Program-made: the position numbers and the translations under genes | The notes under the pieces: model-generated | Database searches by the model: none | What the model was told of the DNA's origin: nothing | What the model saw: the letters and a program-made list of their open reading frames with translations, nothing else | Shown: piece by piece, positions 11,036 to 19,653 of the stretch | How positions within the stretch are numbered: position 1 is the first letter of the stretch | Layout of the letters: each line of letters opens with the position of its first letter | NCBI GenBank assembly: GCA_038961845.1 | Contig: CP152408.1 | Location: 3,224,001-3,288,000, forward strand | DNA length: 64,000 nucleotides | Reading direction: 5' to 3' | Source: Xylophilus sp. GW821-FHT01B05 | Lineage (GTDB): Bacteria; Pseudomonadota; Gammaproteobacteria; Burkholderiales; Burkholderiaceae_C

Positions 11036-12043
11036 TCAATCGACCTTGGCCCCGGAGAACTTCACAACCTCTCCCCACTTCACGATGTCGTCCTTGATGG
11101 CCGTCACGAAGCGCTCTGGCGTGCCGCCCAGCGGGGTGTAGCCCATCTGCTCGATCCTCTCCCTGAAGGCCGGCGAATTCAGTGCGGCGTTGAGCGCGCT
11201 GTTGATGCGCTGCGTCACCTCAGGCGGCGTGCCCTTTGGCGCCAGCAGACCGAACCAGGTCTCCGATACCAGTGCCGGATAGCCCAGCTCCGTTGTCGTC
11301 GGCACGTCGGGCATGGCCACCGAGCGTTTGTCCGACATCACGGCCAGCGCGCGCAGGCGCTTGTCCTTCACGAAGGGCACCACGGCCGCCACGCCCGGGA
11401 ACGCGAGCTGCAAGCGGTCCCCCAGCAGGTCGGTGAAGACCGCGCCGGGAGAGGTGTAGGGCACGTGCACCATGAAGACGCCGAAGGTCTTCTTGTACAG
11501 CTCGCCGGACAGGTGATAGGAGCTGCCGCTTCCGGTCGATCCGAAATTCAGCTTGGCGGGGTTCTTCTTCGCGTACTCCGTCAGTTCCTTCAGATCCCGG
11601 GCCGGAATGGAGGCGTTGACCACGATGACGTTGGGAATCGACCCCACCATCACGACCGGGTCGAAGTCCTTCAGCGGATGGAAGGGCTTGGCGTCGTAGA
11701 GCGTCACGGCCGAGACCACGGTCCCGGTCCAGCTCATCAGCAAGGTGTAGCCATCGGCAGGCGCCTTCGCCGCAAGCGATCCGCCCAGGTTGCCATTCGC
11801 CCCCGGGCGATTCTCGACAATCACGGATTGATTCACCGCCTTGCCAAGCTCATCCGCGATCAGGCGGGCAAGCGGATCGGCACTGCCGCCCGGAGCCGCG
11901 GGGACAATGATGTGAATCGGCTTCGCCGGCCACGGCTGCGCGACCGCAGCCGGCGCAAGGCTGCCAAGCAAGGCCGCAGCCACCAAAACCGGCATGAGCC
12001 GCGAACCGCGGCGGCCGGCAAAGTTCACAAGTGCTGAACGCAT
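11036..12043 (-). CDS. Bug/TctC-family periplasmic solute-binding protein
   Basis: Tripartite tricarboxylate receptor (Bug) family protein, expected to bind a carboxylate in the periplasm. The start at 12043 (MRSALVNFAGRRGSRLMPVL) is preceded by AAGGAG and yields 335 residues with a Sec signal peptide cleaved near AVAQPWPAKP. Family hallmarks are PIHIIVPAAPGGSADPLARLIA, VENRPGANGNLGG and FGSTGSGSSYHLSGELY. It closes the minus-strand CoA-thioester cluster, whose substrate it probably recognises; no TctAB membrane genes are adjacent. Confidence 0.93.
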   Translation of the reverse strand: MRSALVNFAGRRGSRLMPVLVAAALLGSLAPAAVAQPWPAKPIHIIVPAAPGGSADPLARLIADELGKAVNQSVIVENRPGANGNLGGSLAAKAPADGYTLLMSWTGTVVSAVTLYDAKPFHPLKDFDPVVMVGSIPNVIVVNASIPARDLKELTEYAKKNPAKLNFGSTGSGSSYHLSGELYKKTFGVFMVHVPYTSPGAVFTDLLGDRLQLAFPGVAAVVPFVKDKRLRALAVMSDKRSVAMPDVPTTTELGYPALVSETWFGLLAPKGTPPEVTQRINSALNAALNSPAFRERIEQMGYTPLGGTPERFVTAIKDDIVKWGEVVKFSGAKVD

Positions 12044-12102
12044 GGTTGTCTCCTTGTAGTGATTCATGAGGACCTCGATGGGTCCATGTCTGTCGGGAAA
12101 AC

Positions 12103-13275
12103 TCAGTAGGACTTGGGCAGGCCCAGCACGCGCTCGGCGATATGGCTCAGGATCATTTCGCGGCTCACCGGGGCAATGCGCGGGATCATGATTTCGCGCA
12201 TGTAGCGCTCCACATGGAATTCCTTGGAGTAGCCCATGCCGCCGTGCGTGAGCACCGCGCGCTCGCAGGCGCGAAAGCCGGCTTCGGCTGCGAAGTACTT
12301 GGCGGCATTGGCCTCGGCACCGCACTCCTTGCCGTTGTCGTACAGCCATGCGGCCCGCATGGTGAGCAGCTGCGCTGCTTCCAGCTCGACCCAGTTCTCT
12401 GCCAGCGGATGCTGGATGGACTGGTTTTGCCCGATGGGACGATCGAAGACGACACGCTCGCGCGCATAGTCCGCAGCCTTCTTCAGCGCGATGCGGCCGA
12501 TGCCGACGGCCTCCGCCGCCAGCAGCGCCCGCTCGGGATTCATGCCATGCAGGATGTACTTGAAGCCCTGCCCTTCTTCACCGATGCGGTCCTCTACCGG
12601 GATCTCCAGGCCGTCGATGAACAGCTCGTTGGAGTCCACGCACTTGCGCCCCATCTTCTCGATCAGGCGCACGTCAACCTTGCTGCGGTCCAGGTCGGTA
12701 TAGAACAGCGACAAGCCCGAGCCAGGCTTGCCCGGCGGCAGCTCTTCGATGGGCGTGGTGCGCGCCAGCAGCAGGATCTTGTCGGCAACCTGTGCGGTGG
12801 AGATCCACACCTTCTGCCCATGTACGACGTACTTGTCGCCCTGGCGCACGGCACGGGTCTTGAGCCGTGTGGTGTTCAGTCCCGCGTTGGGTTCGGTCAC
12901 GCCGAAGCAGGCCTTGACCTGGCCTTTGGCGATCGGCGGCAGCATGCGGCGTTTCTGCTCGGGCGTGCCGAACACGGCAATCGGCATGAGTCCGAAGATG
13001 TTGATGTGAACGCTGGAGCAACCGCTCAGGCAAGCGCCGGATTCGGCCACGGTCTGCATCATCACGCAGGCCTCTTGCACGCCCAGCCCGGCGCCGCCGT
13101 ATTCCTCAGGGATCGCCAGCCCCAGCCAGCCGGCCTCGGCCATGGCGTCATAGAACGCATGCGGAAACACACCGTCGGTATCGCGCTCGCGCCAATAGCT
13201 TTCGGGGAAGCGTGTGCAGAGATCCTTGACGGCGTCGCGGATCGATTGCTGCTCAGGGGTTTGTTCAAAGTTCAT
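12103..13275 (-). CDS. Acyl-CoA dehydrogenase
   Basis: FAD enzyme introducing the alpha-beta double bond into an acyl-CoA. The 390-residue protein shows the family patterns CFGVTEPNAGLNTTRLKTRA, VVHGQKVWISTAQ, the FAD-contacting region DRPIGQNQSIQHPLAENWVELEAAQLL and the C-terminal THGGMGYSKEFHVERYMREI. The catalytic glutamate is not obvious at the usual late position (MREIMIPRIAPVSREM), so its exact subclass is uncertain. It lies between a crotonase and a Bug receptor gene. Confidence 0.9.
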   Translation of the reverse strand: MNFEQTPEQQSIRDAVKDLCTRFPESYWRERDTDGVFPHAFYDAMAEAGWLGLAIPEEYGGAGLGVQEACVMMQTVAESGACLSGCSSVHINIFGLMPIAVFGTPEQKRRMLPPIAKGQVKACFGVTEPNAGLNTTRLKTRAVRQGDKYVVHGQKVWISTAQVADKILLLARTTPIEELPPGKPGSGLSLFYTDLDRSKVDVRLIEKMGRKCVDSNELFIDGLEIPVEDRIGEEGQGFKYILHGMNPERALLAAEAVGIGRIALKKAADYARERVVFDRPIGQNQSIQHPLAENWVELEAAQLLTMRAAWLYDNGKECGAEANAAKYFAAEAGFRACERAVLTHGGMGYSKEFHVERYMREIMIPRIAPVSREMILSHIAERVLGLPKSY

Positions 13276-13308
13276 GGTCGGGGTTGCTGCAGGCGTGGTT
13301 CGCGTGGT

Positions 13309-14076
13309 TCATTTGCCGGTCCAACGAGGCGCCCGCTTCTCTGCGAAGGCCCTCGGGCCTTCCTGCGCGTCGTCGCTCAGGTAGACGCTTTCGAAAAGGT
13401 GCTGCGCCGCGCGCAGCCCTGCGGACCGCCCCATCTCCGACGACAGGTAGACCAGCTCGCGTGCGGCCTTGACGGTCAGCGGTGCGTTGGCGGCGATGCT
13501 GCGGGCCATGTCGAGGGCGCGCTCGCGTAGTTGCGGCAGCGGAACGACGTCGTTCACGAAACCCAGCGCCATGGCGCGTTGCGCTGACATCGGTTGCGCC
13601 GTGAGCAGCAGCTCCATCACCACGCGTTGCGGCAGCATGTGCACCAGCGGCGCGGCCCAAGGCATGCCCCGGCCCACCTTCGCCTCCGTGATGCCGAACT
13701 TCGCGTGGTCTGCGGCAATGCACAGGTCGCACATCTGTGCAAACAGCCAGCCCCCTGCATACGCCACGCCATTGACCGCGGCGATCATGGGCTTGCTCAC
13801 ATGCTCGACATCGCCAAGCACCGGCAGCATGTCGCGCGGCGGCACCCGCAGCCCTGTAGCGGCGGCCTCCTTCAGGTCCATGCCCGCGCAGAACGCTTGG
13901 TCCCCGCTGCCGGTGAGGATGCCCACGCGCACCGCGTCGTCCTGCTCCAGCGCGCGCCAGGCCTTTCGCAGGCCGTCGATGACCCCGCGATTGATGGCAT
14001 TGCGCTGCGCCGGCCGGTTGAGGGTGATGATGGCGATGCAGCCCTCGACGACTTCATAGCTGACTTCGTCGTTCAT
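13309..14076 (-). CDS. Enoyl-CoA hydratase/isomerase (crotonase family)
   Basis: Crotonase-fold protein of 255 residues, expected to hydrate or isomerise an enoyl-CoA. Recognisable are ITLNRPAQRNAINRGV near the N terminus, the oxyanion-hole stretch AVNGVAYAGGW, and FGITEAKVGRGMPWAAP. It overlaps the upstream CoA-transferase gene by four bases (ATGA), so the two are translated together. The C terminus ends FAEKRAPRWTGK, as in short-chain hydratases. Confidence 0.9.
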   Translation of the reverse strand: MNDEVSYEVVEGCIAIITLNRPAQRNAINRGVIDGLRKAWRALEQDDAVRVGILTGSGDQAFCAGMDLKEAAATGLRVPPRDMLPVLGDVEHVSKPMIAAVNGVAYAGGWLFAQMCDLCIAADHAKFGITEAKVGRGMPWAAPLVHMLPQRVVMELLLTAQPMSAQRAMALGFVNDVVPLPQLRERALDMARSIAANAPLTVKAARELVYLSSEMGRSAGLRAAQHLFESVYLSDDAQEGPRAFAEKRAPRWTGK

Positions 14077-15347
14077 GATGCGTCCCTCAAAAACGCGTGC
14101 GCATCTCGCAGCAGAGACTCTCGGTGCTCAGGCGCCGCAATCGCCACCATCGCCCGCACGCGCTCACGCAGGCCCAGCCCGCGCAGCCGCGCGATGCCAT
14201 GCTCGGTGGCGATGACGTCAACGTCGCTGCGCGCGGTGGTCACCGGGCCTGACAGGCGGCTGACGATCTTGCTGTCACCGGTCTTACCGGTAGCGGCAAG
14301 CGCCACGATGGAAACCCCGCCTTCGGACTGCACCGCAGCACGGACAAAGTCCACCTGCCCGCCCACCGCACCGATGTAGTCCGCGCCGATCGCCTCTGCG
14401 TTCACCTGCCCGGTAAGGTCTACCTCGAGCGCGGAGTTGACCGATACCAGGTTCTTCACGCGCGACAAGGTAGACAGGTGGTGCGTATAGCTCGTCGGGC
14501 ACAGGCGCAGTTGCGGGTTGCGGTGCGCAAAGCGATACAGCCGCTGGGTGCCAAACAGCACACCCGAAATGCTTACGCCCTCGTCCAGGCCCTTGTGGGC
14601 GTTGGTCACAACGCCTCGCTCCATCAGGTCGACCAGCGAATCCCCCACCATGCCGGAATGCACGCCCAGGTCGCGCCGGTCAACCAGCAGCGAGACGATG
14701 GCCTCTGGCACGGCGCCAATGCCCATCTGCAGGGTTGCGCGGTCGGGGATGAGGTCTGCCACATGGGCGGCAATGCTGCGTTCGAGCGCGCCAAATTTCG
14801 CAGCCGGCAGCTCCAGCGGTGCCCTGTCGGTGTGCACCGCAACGGTGATCTCGCTGGCCCTCAGCGGCGCGTCGCACGGCGTCCACGGCACCTGACTGCT
14901 GACCTCGGCAATGACAACCCGGGCGCGCGAGATGGCCGTGCGCAGGTAGTCGTTGACCAGCCCGAAGCTGTGCTCTCCCTGTTCGTTGGGTGGGCTCACC
15001 ATCAGCATGACCACGTCGCTGCGGATGCTGCCCTGGCGGATCAGGTCTGCCACCGCCGAGATGTGGCACGGCACCGGGTCCAGCACGCCAGCGCTCGACA
15101 ACTTGCGCAGTGTGCCGATGCCGCCGATGCCCTTGAAGCGCAGGTGATCGGCATGCTCGGGCTGGAACGTCGTAGAGAAGCCCGAACCGAAGAAGATGCC
15201 CGCGCCGCTGAACGCCGCGCGCTGCGCGACCAACTGCTCCGTCAGGCTCAAGGGCTCGCCGGTGCCCTGCCCGAACACGATGCCGTCGCCGGGGCGGATG
15301 TAAGCGGCCAGGTCGATGCTGGCCGGTGTTTCGGTGTGCTGCGCCAT
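14073..15347 (-). CDS. Acetyl-CoA hydrolase/transferase-family CoA-transferase
   Basis: Family I CoA-transferase of 424 residues, related to 4-hydroxybutyrate CoA-transferase and acetyl-CoA hydrolase; it would activate an acid by exchange with another acyl-CoA. The GAVGGQVDFVRAA stretch is the conserved GxGGQxDF region, followed by the C-terminal TEHGIARLRGLGLRERVRAM. It is the first gene after a 338-bp repeat-bearing gap and overlaps the crotonase gene. Substrate not predictable. Confidence 0.88.
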   Translation of the reverse strand: MAQHTETPASIDLAAYIRPGDGIVFGQGTGEPLSLTEQLVAQRAAFSGAGIFFGSGFSTTFQPEHADHLRFKGIGGIGTLRKLSSAGVLDPVPCHISAVADLIRQGSIRSDVVMLMVSPPNEQGEHSFGLVNDYLRTAISRARVVIAEVSSQVPWTPCDAPLRASEITVAVHTDRAPLELPAAKFGALERSIAAHVADLIPDRATLQMGIGAVPEAIVSLLVDRRDLGVHSGMVGDSLVDLMERGVVTNAHKGLDEGVSISGVLFGTQRLYRFAHRNPQLRLCPTSYTHHLSTLSRVKNLVSVNSALEVDLTGQVNAEAIGADYIGAVGGQVDFVRAAVQSEGGVSIVALAATGKTGDSKIVSRLSGPVTTARSDVDVIATEHGIARLRGLGLRERVRAMVAIAAPEHRESLLRDAHAFLRDAS

Positions 15348-15685
15348 GTCAGTTTTTCACAGTTCCCGCGCGTGATGCGCTGTGCGTGAGCCCTTTTGTG
15401 CGTTTGGTGAGCGTGCACAAGACACCGGGTACTCCCCTTCGCGAATGTCCCCCGCCTGCGGCTCCTCCTTTATTTCGCTGCGGGAAGCACCCGATGCCCT
15501 GCGCACGTGGGCACGCTGTTGATGTGCGACCGATCAACAACCGCGGCGCATGACGATCACGTCGATGGGGGGCCTTGCGCAGCGAAATAGAGGGGGAGGC
15601 CGCAGGCCGGAGGACATTCGCTTCGCTGCGCACCCCGTCGGCGTGATCGCGCACCACGCTACAAACAGAAGGGCTGGAGTTCATC
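15348..15685. other. Gene-free interval with a large inverted repeat
   Basis: A 338-bp interval between the CitE-like gene and the downstream CoA-transferase gene, both on the minus strand. No convincing coding sequence was seen on either strand. Its content is dominated by the inverted repeat described separately. It may separate two transcription units within the cluster. Confidence 0.7.
15441..15621. repeat. Inverted repeat with about 41-bp arms
   Basis: The left arm (15441-15481, beginning GCGAATGTCCCCCGCCTGCG) is the reverse complement of the right arm (15579-15621) apart from a few differences and short indels; the spacer is about 97 bp. Similar GCGAAATAAAGGAGGAGC elements are familiar from Comamonadaceae intergenic regions. 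It could form a long hairpin in RNA or be a small non-autonomous mobile element. Confidence 0.75.
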
Positions 15686-16546
15686 TCAAACATCCTGCGG
15701 CGTAGCAAGCACAGCGAGCGAGCGCTTCAGCAGCGGCCCATCGACCATCCGCCCCTCGAAGTCGATGGTGCCGATGCCGCGCGCAGTGGCCTCTTCATAG
15801 GCCTGCACCAGGCGCGCGGCATAGGCGCGCTCCTCCGGGGTGGGCGAGAAGGCCTCGTTGGCGAGCTTCACCTGGGCCGGCGCGACGCAGATCTTTCCCT
15901 GGTAGCCCAGGTCGCAACCCTTAGCGGCGTCCTGCCGAAACAGCGCGTCGTCACGAATGTCCAGCACCGCCTGGTCGATGGCCACGCGTTGCGCGGCGCG
16001 TGCCGCCATCACCACCCACGAGCGCGCCGTAGCGACCTCTTCGCCGCCCGGCGTGCGCCGGCCACCGATATCCGCCGCGAAATCCTCGGCGCCGAAATAG
16101 ACCGCGCCCAGGTGCGGCGTGTCGTCGCAGATCTTCACCGCGTTCAACACCCCGCGCACCGACTCGATGCCGCCGATGATGGTGCGCGGTCGCGCGCGCG
16201 GCGCCTGCGCGTCGCGCTGCCTGATCCAGTGGGCCACCGGAAACGCCTGCTCGGGGGATTCAAGCTTGGGAATCACGACGGCGTCGATGTCACAGGCGAA
16301 GGCGGCTTCCAGGTCGGCCAGGTAGTGCGGTGAATCCGGCACGTTGACACGGATGGCAAGCATGGTTTGCAGCCCTGCCTCGCGCACCTGGCGGACCGTC
16401 TCGCCCAGCATCTGCCGCGCCTTGGCCTTCTCCAGCTCGGGCGTGCCGTCCTCCAGGTCGATGACGCAGCAATCGGCGCGAAAGCGCTGGAACTTCACGA
16501 CAAGTTCAGGCCGGTTGGCCGGGGCGAAGAAGAGCGAACGGATCAT
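15686..16546 (-). CDS. HpcH/HpaI aldolase, CitE-like acyl-CoA lyase
   Basis: Metal-dependent aldolase of the citrate lyase beta-subunit-like family, which cleaves malyl-, citramalyl- or related 3-hydroxyacyl-CoA thioesters. The 286-residue product begins MIRSLFFAPANRPELVVKFQ, with CVIDLEDGTPELEKAKAR and the metal-binding glutamate/aspartate regions IGGIESVRGVLNA and VYFGAEDFAADIGG; GYQGKICVAPAQV is the typical C-terminal motif. Directly after a family III CoA-transferase, so a CoA-thioester substrate is likely. Confidence 0.88.
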   Translation of the reverse strand: MIRSLFFAPANRPELVVKFQRFRADCCVIDLEDGTPELEKAKARQMLGETVRQVREAGLQTMLAIRVNVPDSPHYLADLEAAFACDIDAVVIPKLESPEQAFPVAHWIRQRDAQAPRARPRTIIGGIESVRGVLNAVKICDDTPHLGAVYFGAEDFAADIGGRRTPGGEEVATARSWVVMAARAAQRVAIDQAVLDIRDDALFRQDAAKGCDLGYQGKICVAPAQVKLANEAFSPTPEERAYAARLVQAYEEATARGIGTIDFEGRMVDGPLLKRSLAVLATPQDV

Positions 16547-16576
16547 GGGAGCGGGGTCTCCAGGGTGGACAAGCGG

Positions 16577-17794
16577 CTACGCAGCCAGGGGCGGGTGTGG
16601 CAATGCCTGGGCGGCGCTACCCGCGGCCAACATCGCATCGATTTCTTCGGCGGCGTAGCCGGCCTGCTGCAGGATTTCGCGGGTGTGCTCACCCTGGCGC
16701 GGCGCCGCTCTTGCCACATCGGGCGTGCTGTTCTGCCAGCTCATCGGCATGCGCATCGAGCGGATCGGGCCCTCGCTTGGGTGCTCGACGATCGAGAAGA
16801 AACCGGTCGCCTTCAGGTGCGGGTCTTGCAGGATGCTTTCGAGGTCGTGCATGGGCATGAAGGGCACGTCTGCGCGGTCGAGGATGTCCACCCACTCGGC
16901 GGTCGAGCGCTCTTCAAAGATCGTGCCGAGCGTGCCGTACACGAAGTCGATGTGGCGGGAGCGGCCCGCATAAGAGGCAAAGCGCTCGTCCTCCAGCAAG
17001 GCATCGCGGCCGACCGCACGCAGGAAGCTGCCCCACTGCTTGTCGTTGTAGACCAGCGCGCAGATATAGCCATCGCGTGTGCGGTACGGGCGGCGCTCGG
17101 GCGACAGCTGGCGCGCGTAACCGCCCGCGTCAAGTGCAGGCTCGTAGGTGAGCCCGCCCAGGTGGTCGCCCAGCACGAAGGCGACCATGGTCTCGAACAT
17201 CGGGACGTCGACGCGGTCGCCCCGGCCGGTGCGCTCGCGCGCCAGCAGGCTCGCGAGGATGCCGCCCACTGCGGTCTGGCCGACGATGCGGTCTGCCAGC
17301 GCTGTGGGCACGTAGCGCGGAATGCCGCCAGAGGCGCGCGCGATCAGCGCGGGCAATGTCGCGCCGCCCTGGATCAGGTCGTCGTAGGCCGGCCGGGCCG
17401 CATAGGGGCCATCCTGGCCGAAGCCGAAGAGCCCGGCATAGACGATGCGTGGGTTGATCGATGCGACTTCTTCATAGCCCAGCCCCAGGCGGGCCATGGC
17501 CTGGGGCCGGACGTTGTACATGAGCACGTCGGCATCGGCGATCAGGCGCTGCAGCGCGGCCAGGCCGCCGGCCTGCTTCAGGTCCAGCACGATGCTGCGC
17601 TTGTTGCGGTTGGCGTTGAGAAAGACCGGGCCCATGCCCTCATTGCGCAGCGGACCGATCTGGCGCACCAGATCGCCTGAGGGCGCTTCGACCTTGATCA
17701 CGTCGGCGCCCATGTCGCCCAGTGCCTGCGAGGCAAAAGGCCCCATCAGCACAGACGTCATGTCCAGCACCTTGATTCCGGCAAGTGGTCCCAT
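16577..17794 (-). CDS. CaiB/BaiF family III CoA-transferase
   Basis: Family III CoA-transferase of 405 residues, which moves CoA between carboxylic acids through an aspartyl-CoA anhydride. Signature stretches are GIKVLDMTSVLMGPFASQALGDMGADVIKVE, NKRSIVLDLKQ and YAGLFGFGQDGPYAARPAYDDLIQGG, where the Asp after AY is the expected catalytic residue. First gene of the minus-strand cluster, divergent from the IclR gene with a palindromic operator in between. Confidence 0.92.
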   Translation of the reverse strand: MGPLAGIKVLDMTSVLMGPFASQALGDMGADVIKVEAPSGDLVRQIGPLRNEGMGPVFLNANRNKRSIVLDLKQAGGLAALQRLIADADVLMYNVRPQAMARLGLGYEEVASINPRIVYAGLFGFGQDGPYAARPAYDDLIQGGATLPALIARASGGIPRYVPTALADRIVGQTAVGGILASLLARERTGRGDRVDVPMFETMVAFVLGDHLGGLTYEPALDAGGYARQLSPERRPYRTRDGYICALVYNDKQWGSFLRAVGRDALLEDERFASYAGRSRHIDFVYGTLGTIFEERSTAEWVDILDRADVPFMPMHDLESILQDPHLKATGFFSIVEHPSEGPIRSMRMPMSWQNSTPDVARAAPRQGEHTREILQQAGYAAEEIDAMLAAGSAAQALPHPPLAA

Positions 17795-17836
17795 GGTCTC
17801 CTGTCGCGGCCGCCGCTGTCGTGGCGGCCGTCTTTA

Positions 17837-17877
17837 TCATTCATGTTTGTGAACAAATCATACATATACATGAATGA
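17837..17877. promoter_or_regulatory. Candidate IclR operator
   Basis: Perfect 10-bp inverted arms TCATTCATGT (17837-17846) and ACATGAATGA (17868-17877) flank a 21-bp AT-rich centre, midway between the divergent CoA-transferase and IclR-family genes. Position and symmetry suit an IclR site controlling both; the binding itself is inferred. Confidence 0.55.
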
Positions 17878-17913
17878 AAGCACAATACCAACCGGGCGCA
17901 CCCCTCGGGTAAA

Positions 17914-18702
17914 GTGGCGCGTCCCCGGTTTTCAACCCGCTCGTTCCTGCCTCGAAAGCGCCCTCCCCAAGTGATAGTCAAGCAAGCCGCCAACGTCCTG
18001 GACCTGATCGAGTTCTTTGCGGCCCACCGTCGCCCAGCCACGCTGGCCGACATCGCAAAGCATTTCGACTGGCCGCGCTCCAGCACCTTCAACCTGCTGG
18101 GCACGCTGGCCGCGCGCGGCTTTCTCTACGAGCCGCGTGCGCGCGGCGGTTACTACCCGGCACCGATGTGGGCGGCACTGATCCGCGAGATCGAATCAGC
18201 GCAGCCGATCCCGGCTGAATTCCATGGCCTGCTGGAGACACTGGCCAGCGAGACCGGCGAGACCGCGGTGCTGGCGGCCGCCAGCGGCTCGCACGCCCTC
18301 TTCCTGGATGCGGTGGAGTCGCCGCATGCCGTGCGCTACACCGCACAGCCGGGCAAGCTGGTGCCGCTCCATGTCACCGCCACCGGCCGCGCACTGCTGT
18401 CGCAGATGACGCCCGAAGACCGCGCCGCCATCCTGCGCAAGGCGGTGTTCAAGCGCTACACGCCCACCACGCTGATGACCGCCCAGGCGGTCGAGGAAGC
18501 GGTAGAGGCCTCGCGCGGGCTTGGGTGGTTCGAGGGGCGCGGCGAGTACACGCTCGACCTCGGTGGCATCGCCGTGCCGCTCAGCCTGGCCAACCGGCAG
18601 TTCGCGGTGCTGGTGGCGGGGCCACTGACGAGGATCGAGCACCGGATCGCGGAGTTCGTGGACATCGTTCAGGCAGCCATCAGCCGACAGTTGTCGAAGT
18701 GA
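17914..18702 (+). CDS. IclR-family transcriptional regulator
   Basis: Regulator with an N-terminal winged helix (ANVLDLIEFFAAHRRPATLADIAKHFDWPRSSTFNLLGTLAARGFLY) and a C-terminal effector-binding domain containing GLLETLASETGETAVLAAA and LHVTATGRALLSQM. The annotated start is GTG at 17914 (262 residues); a second GTG at 17971 would remove 19 non-conserved residues and may be the true start. Divergent from the CoA-transferase gene, so a local regulator of the CoA-thioester cluster. Confidence 0.9.
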   Translation: MARPRFSTRSFLPRKRPPQVIVKQAANVLDLIEFFAAHRRPATLADIAKHFDWPRSSTFNLLGTLAARGFLYEPRARGGYYPAPMWAALIREIESAQPIPAEFHGLLETLASETGETAVLAAASGSHALFLDAVESPHAVRYTAQPGKLVPLHVTATGRALLSQMTPEDRAAILRKAVFKRYTPTTLMTAQAVEEAVEASRGLGWFEGRGEYTLDLGGIAVPLSLANRQFAVLVAGPLTRIEHRIAEFVDIVQAAISRQLSK

Positions 18703-18767
18703 GCACCGCTTCGGGCGCGCTCACCTACGAGGGCAGGCTGATCGACCAGTCCGCGATTGATCATTGA

Positions 18768-19643
18768 TCACGCCACGAAGCCATACAGGCGCCGCGGGTT
18801 GTGAACAAGGACGGCCTCGCGGCGCTGCGGATCGGGCACCCAATCGGCCAGCAGATCAAGCAGGTCACCCGTGTTCGGCATGACGCCGCGAAAGCTCACG
18901 TGGGGCCAGTCCGAACCCCAGACGCAGCGCTCGGGTGCGGCCTCGGCGAGCGCGCTGGCGAACGGGATGGTGTCCGCGTAGGGCGCCGGTGCGCGCGAGA
19001 GCCGGAACCCGCCAGACAGCTTCACCCACGCACCGTCGCGTACCAGTTGCACCAAGGTGCGCGCGGCCTCCTCCATCCCCTCGCCCGCATGGACATAACC
19101 CATGTGATCAAAGACGGCCGGCACGCGCAGCCTGGCGATTCTTGGGGCGAGTGGCCCCAGTTGGCCAGGCTCAACCAGAAACTGCAGGTGCCAGCCAAGC
19201 TCCGCGCACAAGGCGTCATAGCGCTCGAGATCGGCCACGCCCACACCGCCACCGGTGGTGGTGTTCAAGCGCAAGCCGACGACCCCCAACGCCTTCAGGC
19301 GCGCCAGCTCGGCCTCGGGCAGGTCCGGCCTGACCACGGCGATGCCGCGCAGACGCTCAGGGTGGGCTTGCAGGGTCTGCAGCATCAAGCTGTTGTCAGT
19401 GCCGTGCACGCTCACCTGGACCAGCACGCCACGGGCCATGCCGGTGGCATCCAGCATCCGCAGGTAGGCGCTCGCGGGCGCTGGCTGTGGCGTATAGCTG
19501 CGTGCCTCTATGTAGGTGTCACCGATGACATGCGCATGCGCGTCCACGGCACCTTCGGGCAGCTTGTAGCGGCGCGGCGGCCGCGGCTGGGCGTCGGGCG
19601 CTGGATCGATTTCAAGGCGACTGTTTGCGTGCGATGCAATCAT
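18768..19643 (-). CDS. Amidohydrolase-2 family hydrolase (LigI-like)
   Basis: TIM-barrel metal hydrolase of 291 residues related to 2-pyrone-4,6-dicarboxylate lactonase. The start at 19643 (MIASHANSRLEIDPAP) follows the upstream Bug gene stop by ten bases. Visible are the metal-site AVDAHAHVIGD, the barrel strand LRGIAVVRPDLP, VFDHMGYVHAGEG and the C-terminal aspartate region CVWGSDWPHVSF. The likely role is hydrolysis of a cyclic or lactone substrate imported with the adjacent Bug protein. Last gene of a cupin-Bug-amidohydrolase operon. Confidence 0.85.
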   Translation of the reverse strand: MIASHANSRLEIDPAPDAQPRPPRRYKLPEGAVDAHAHVIGDTYIEARSYTPQPAPASAYLRMLDATGMARGVLVQVSVHGTDNSLMLQTLQAHPERLRGIAVVRPDLPEAELARLKALGVVGLRLNTTTGGGVGVADLERYDALCAELGWHLQFLVEPGQLGPLAPRIARLRVPAVFDHMGYVHAGEGMEEAARTLVQLVRDGAWVKLSGGFRLSRAPAPYADTIPFASALAEAAPERCVWGSDWPHVSFRGVMPNTGDLLDLLADWVPDPQRREAVLVHNPRRLYGFVA

Positions 19644-19653
19644 GGACGCCCGC

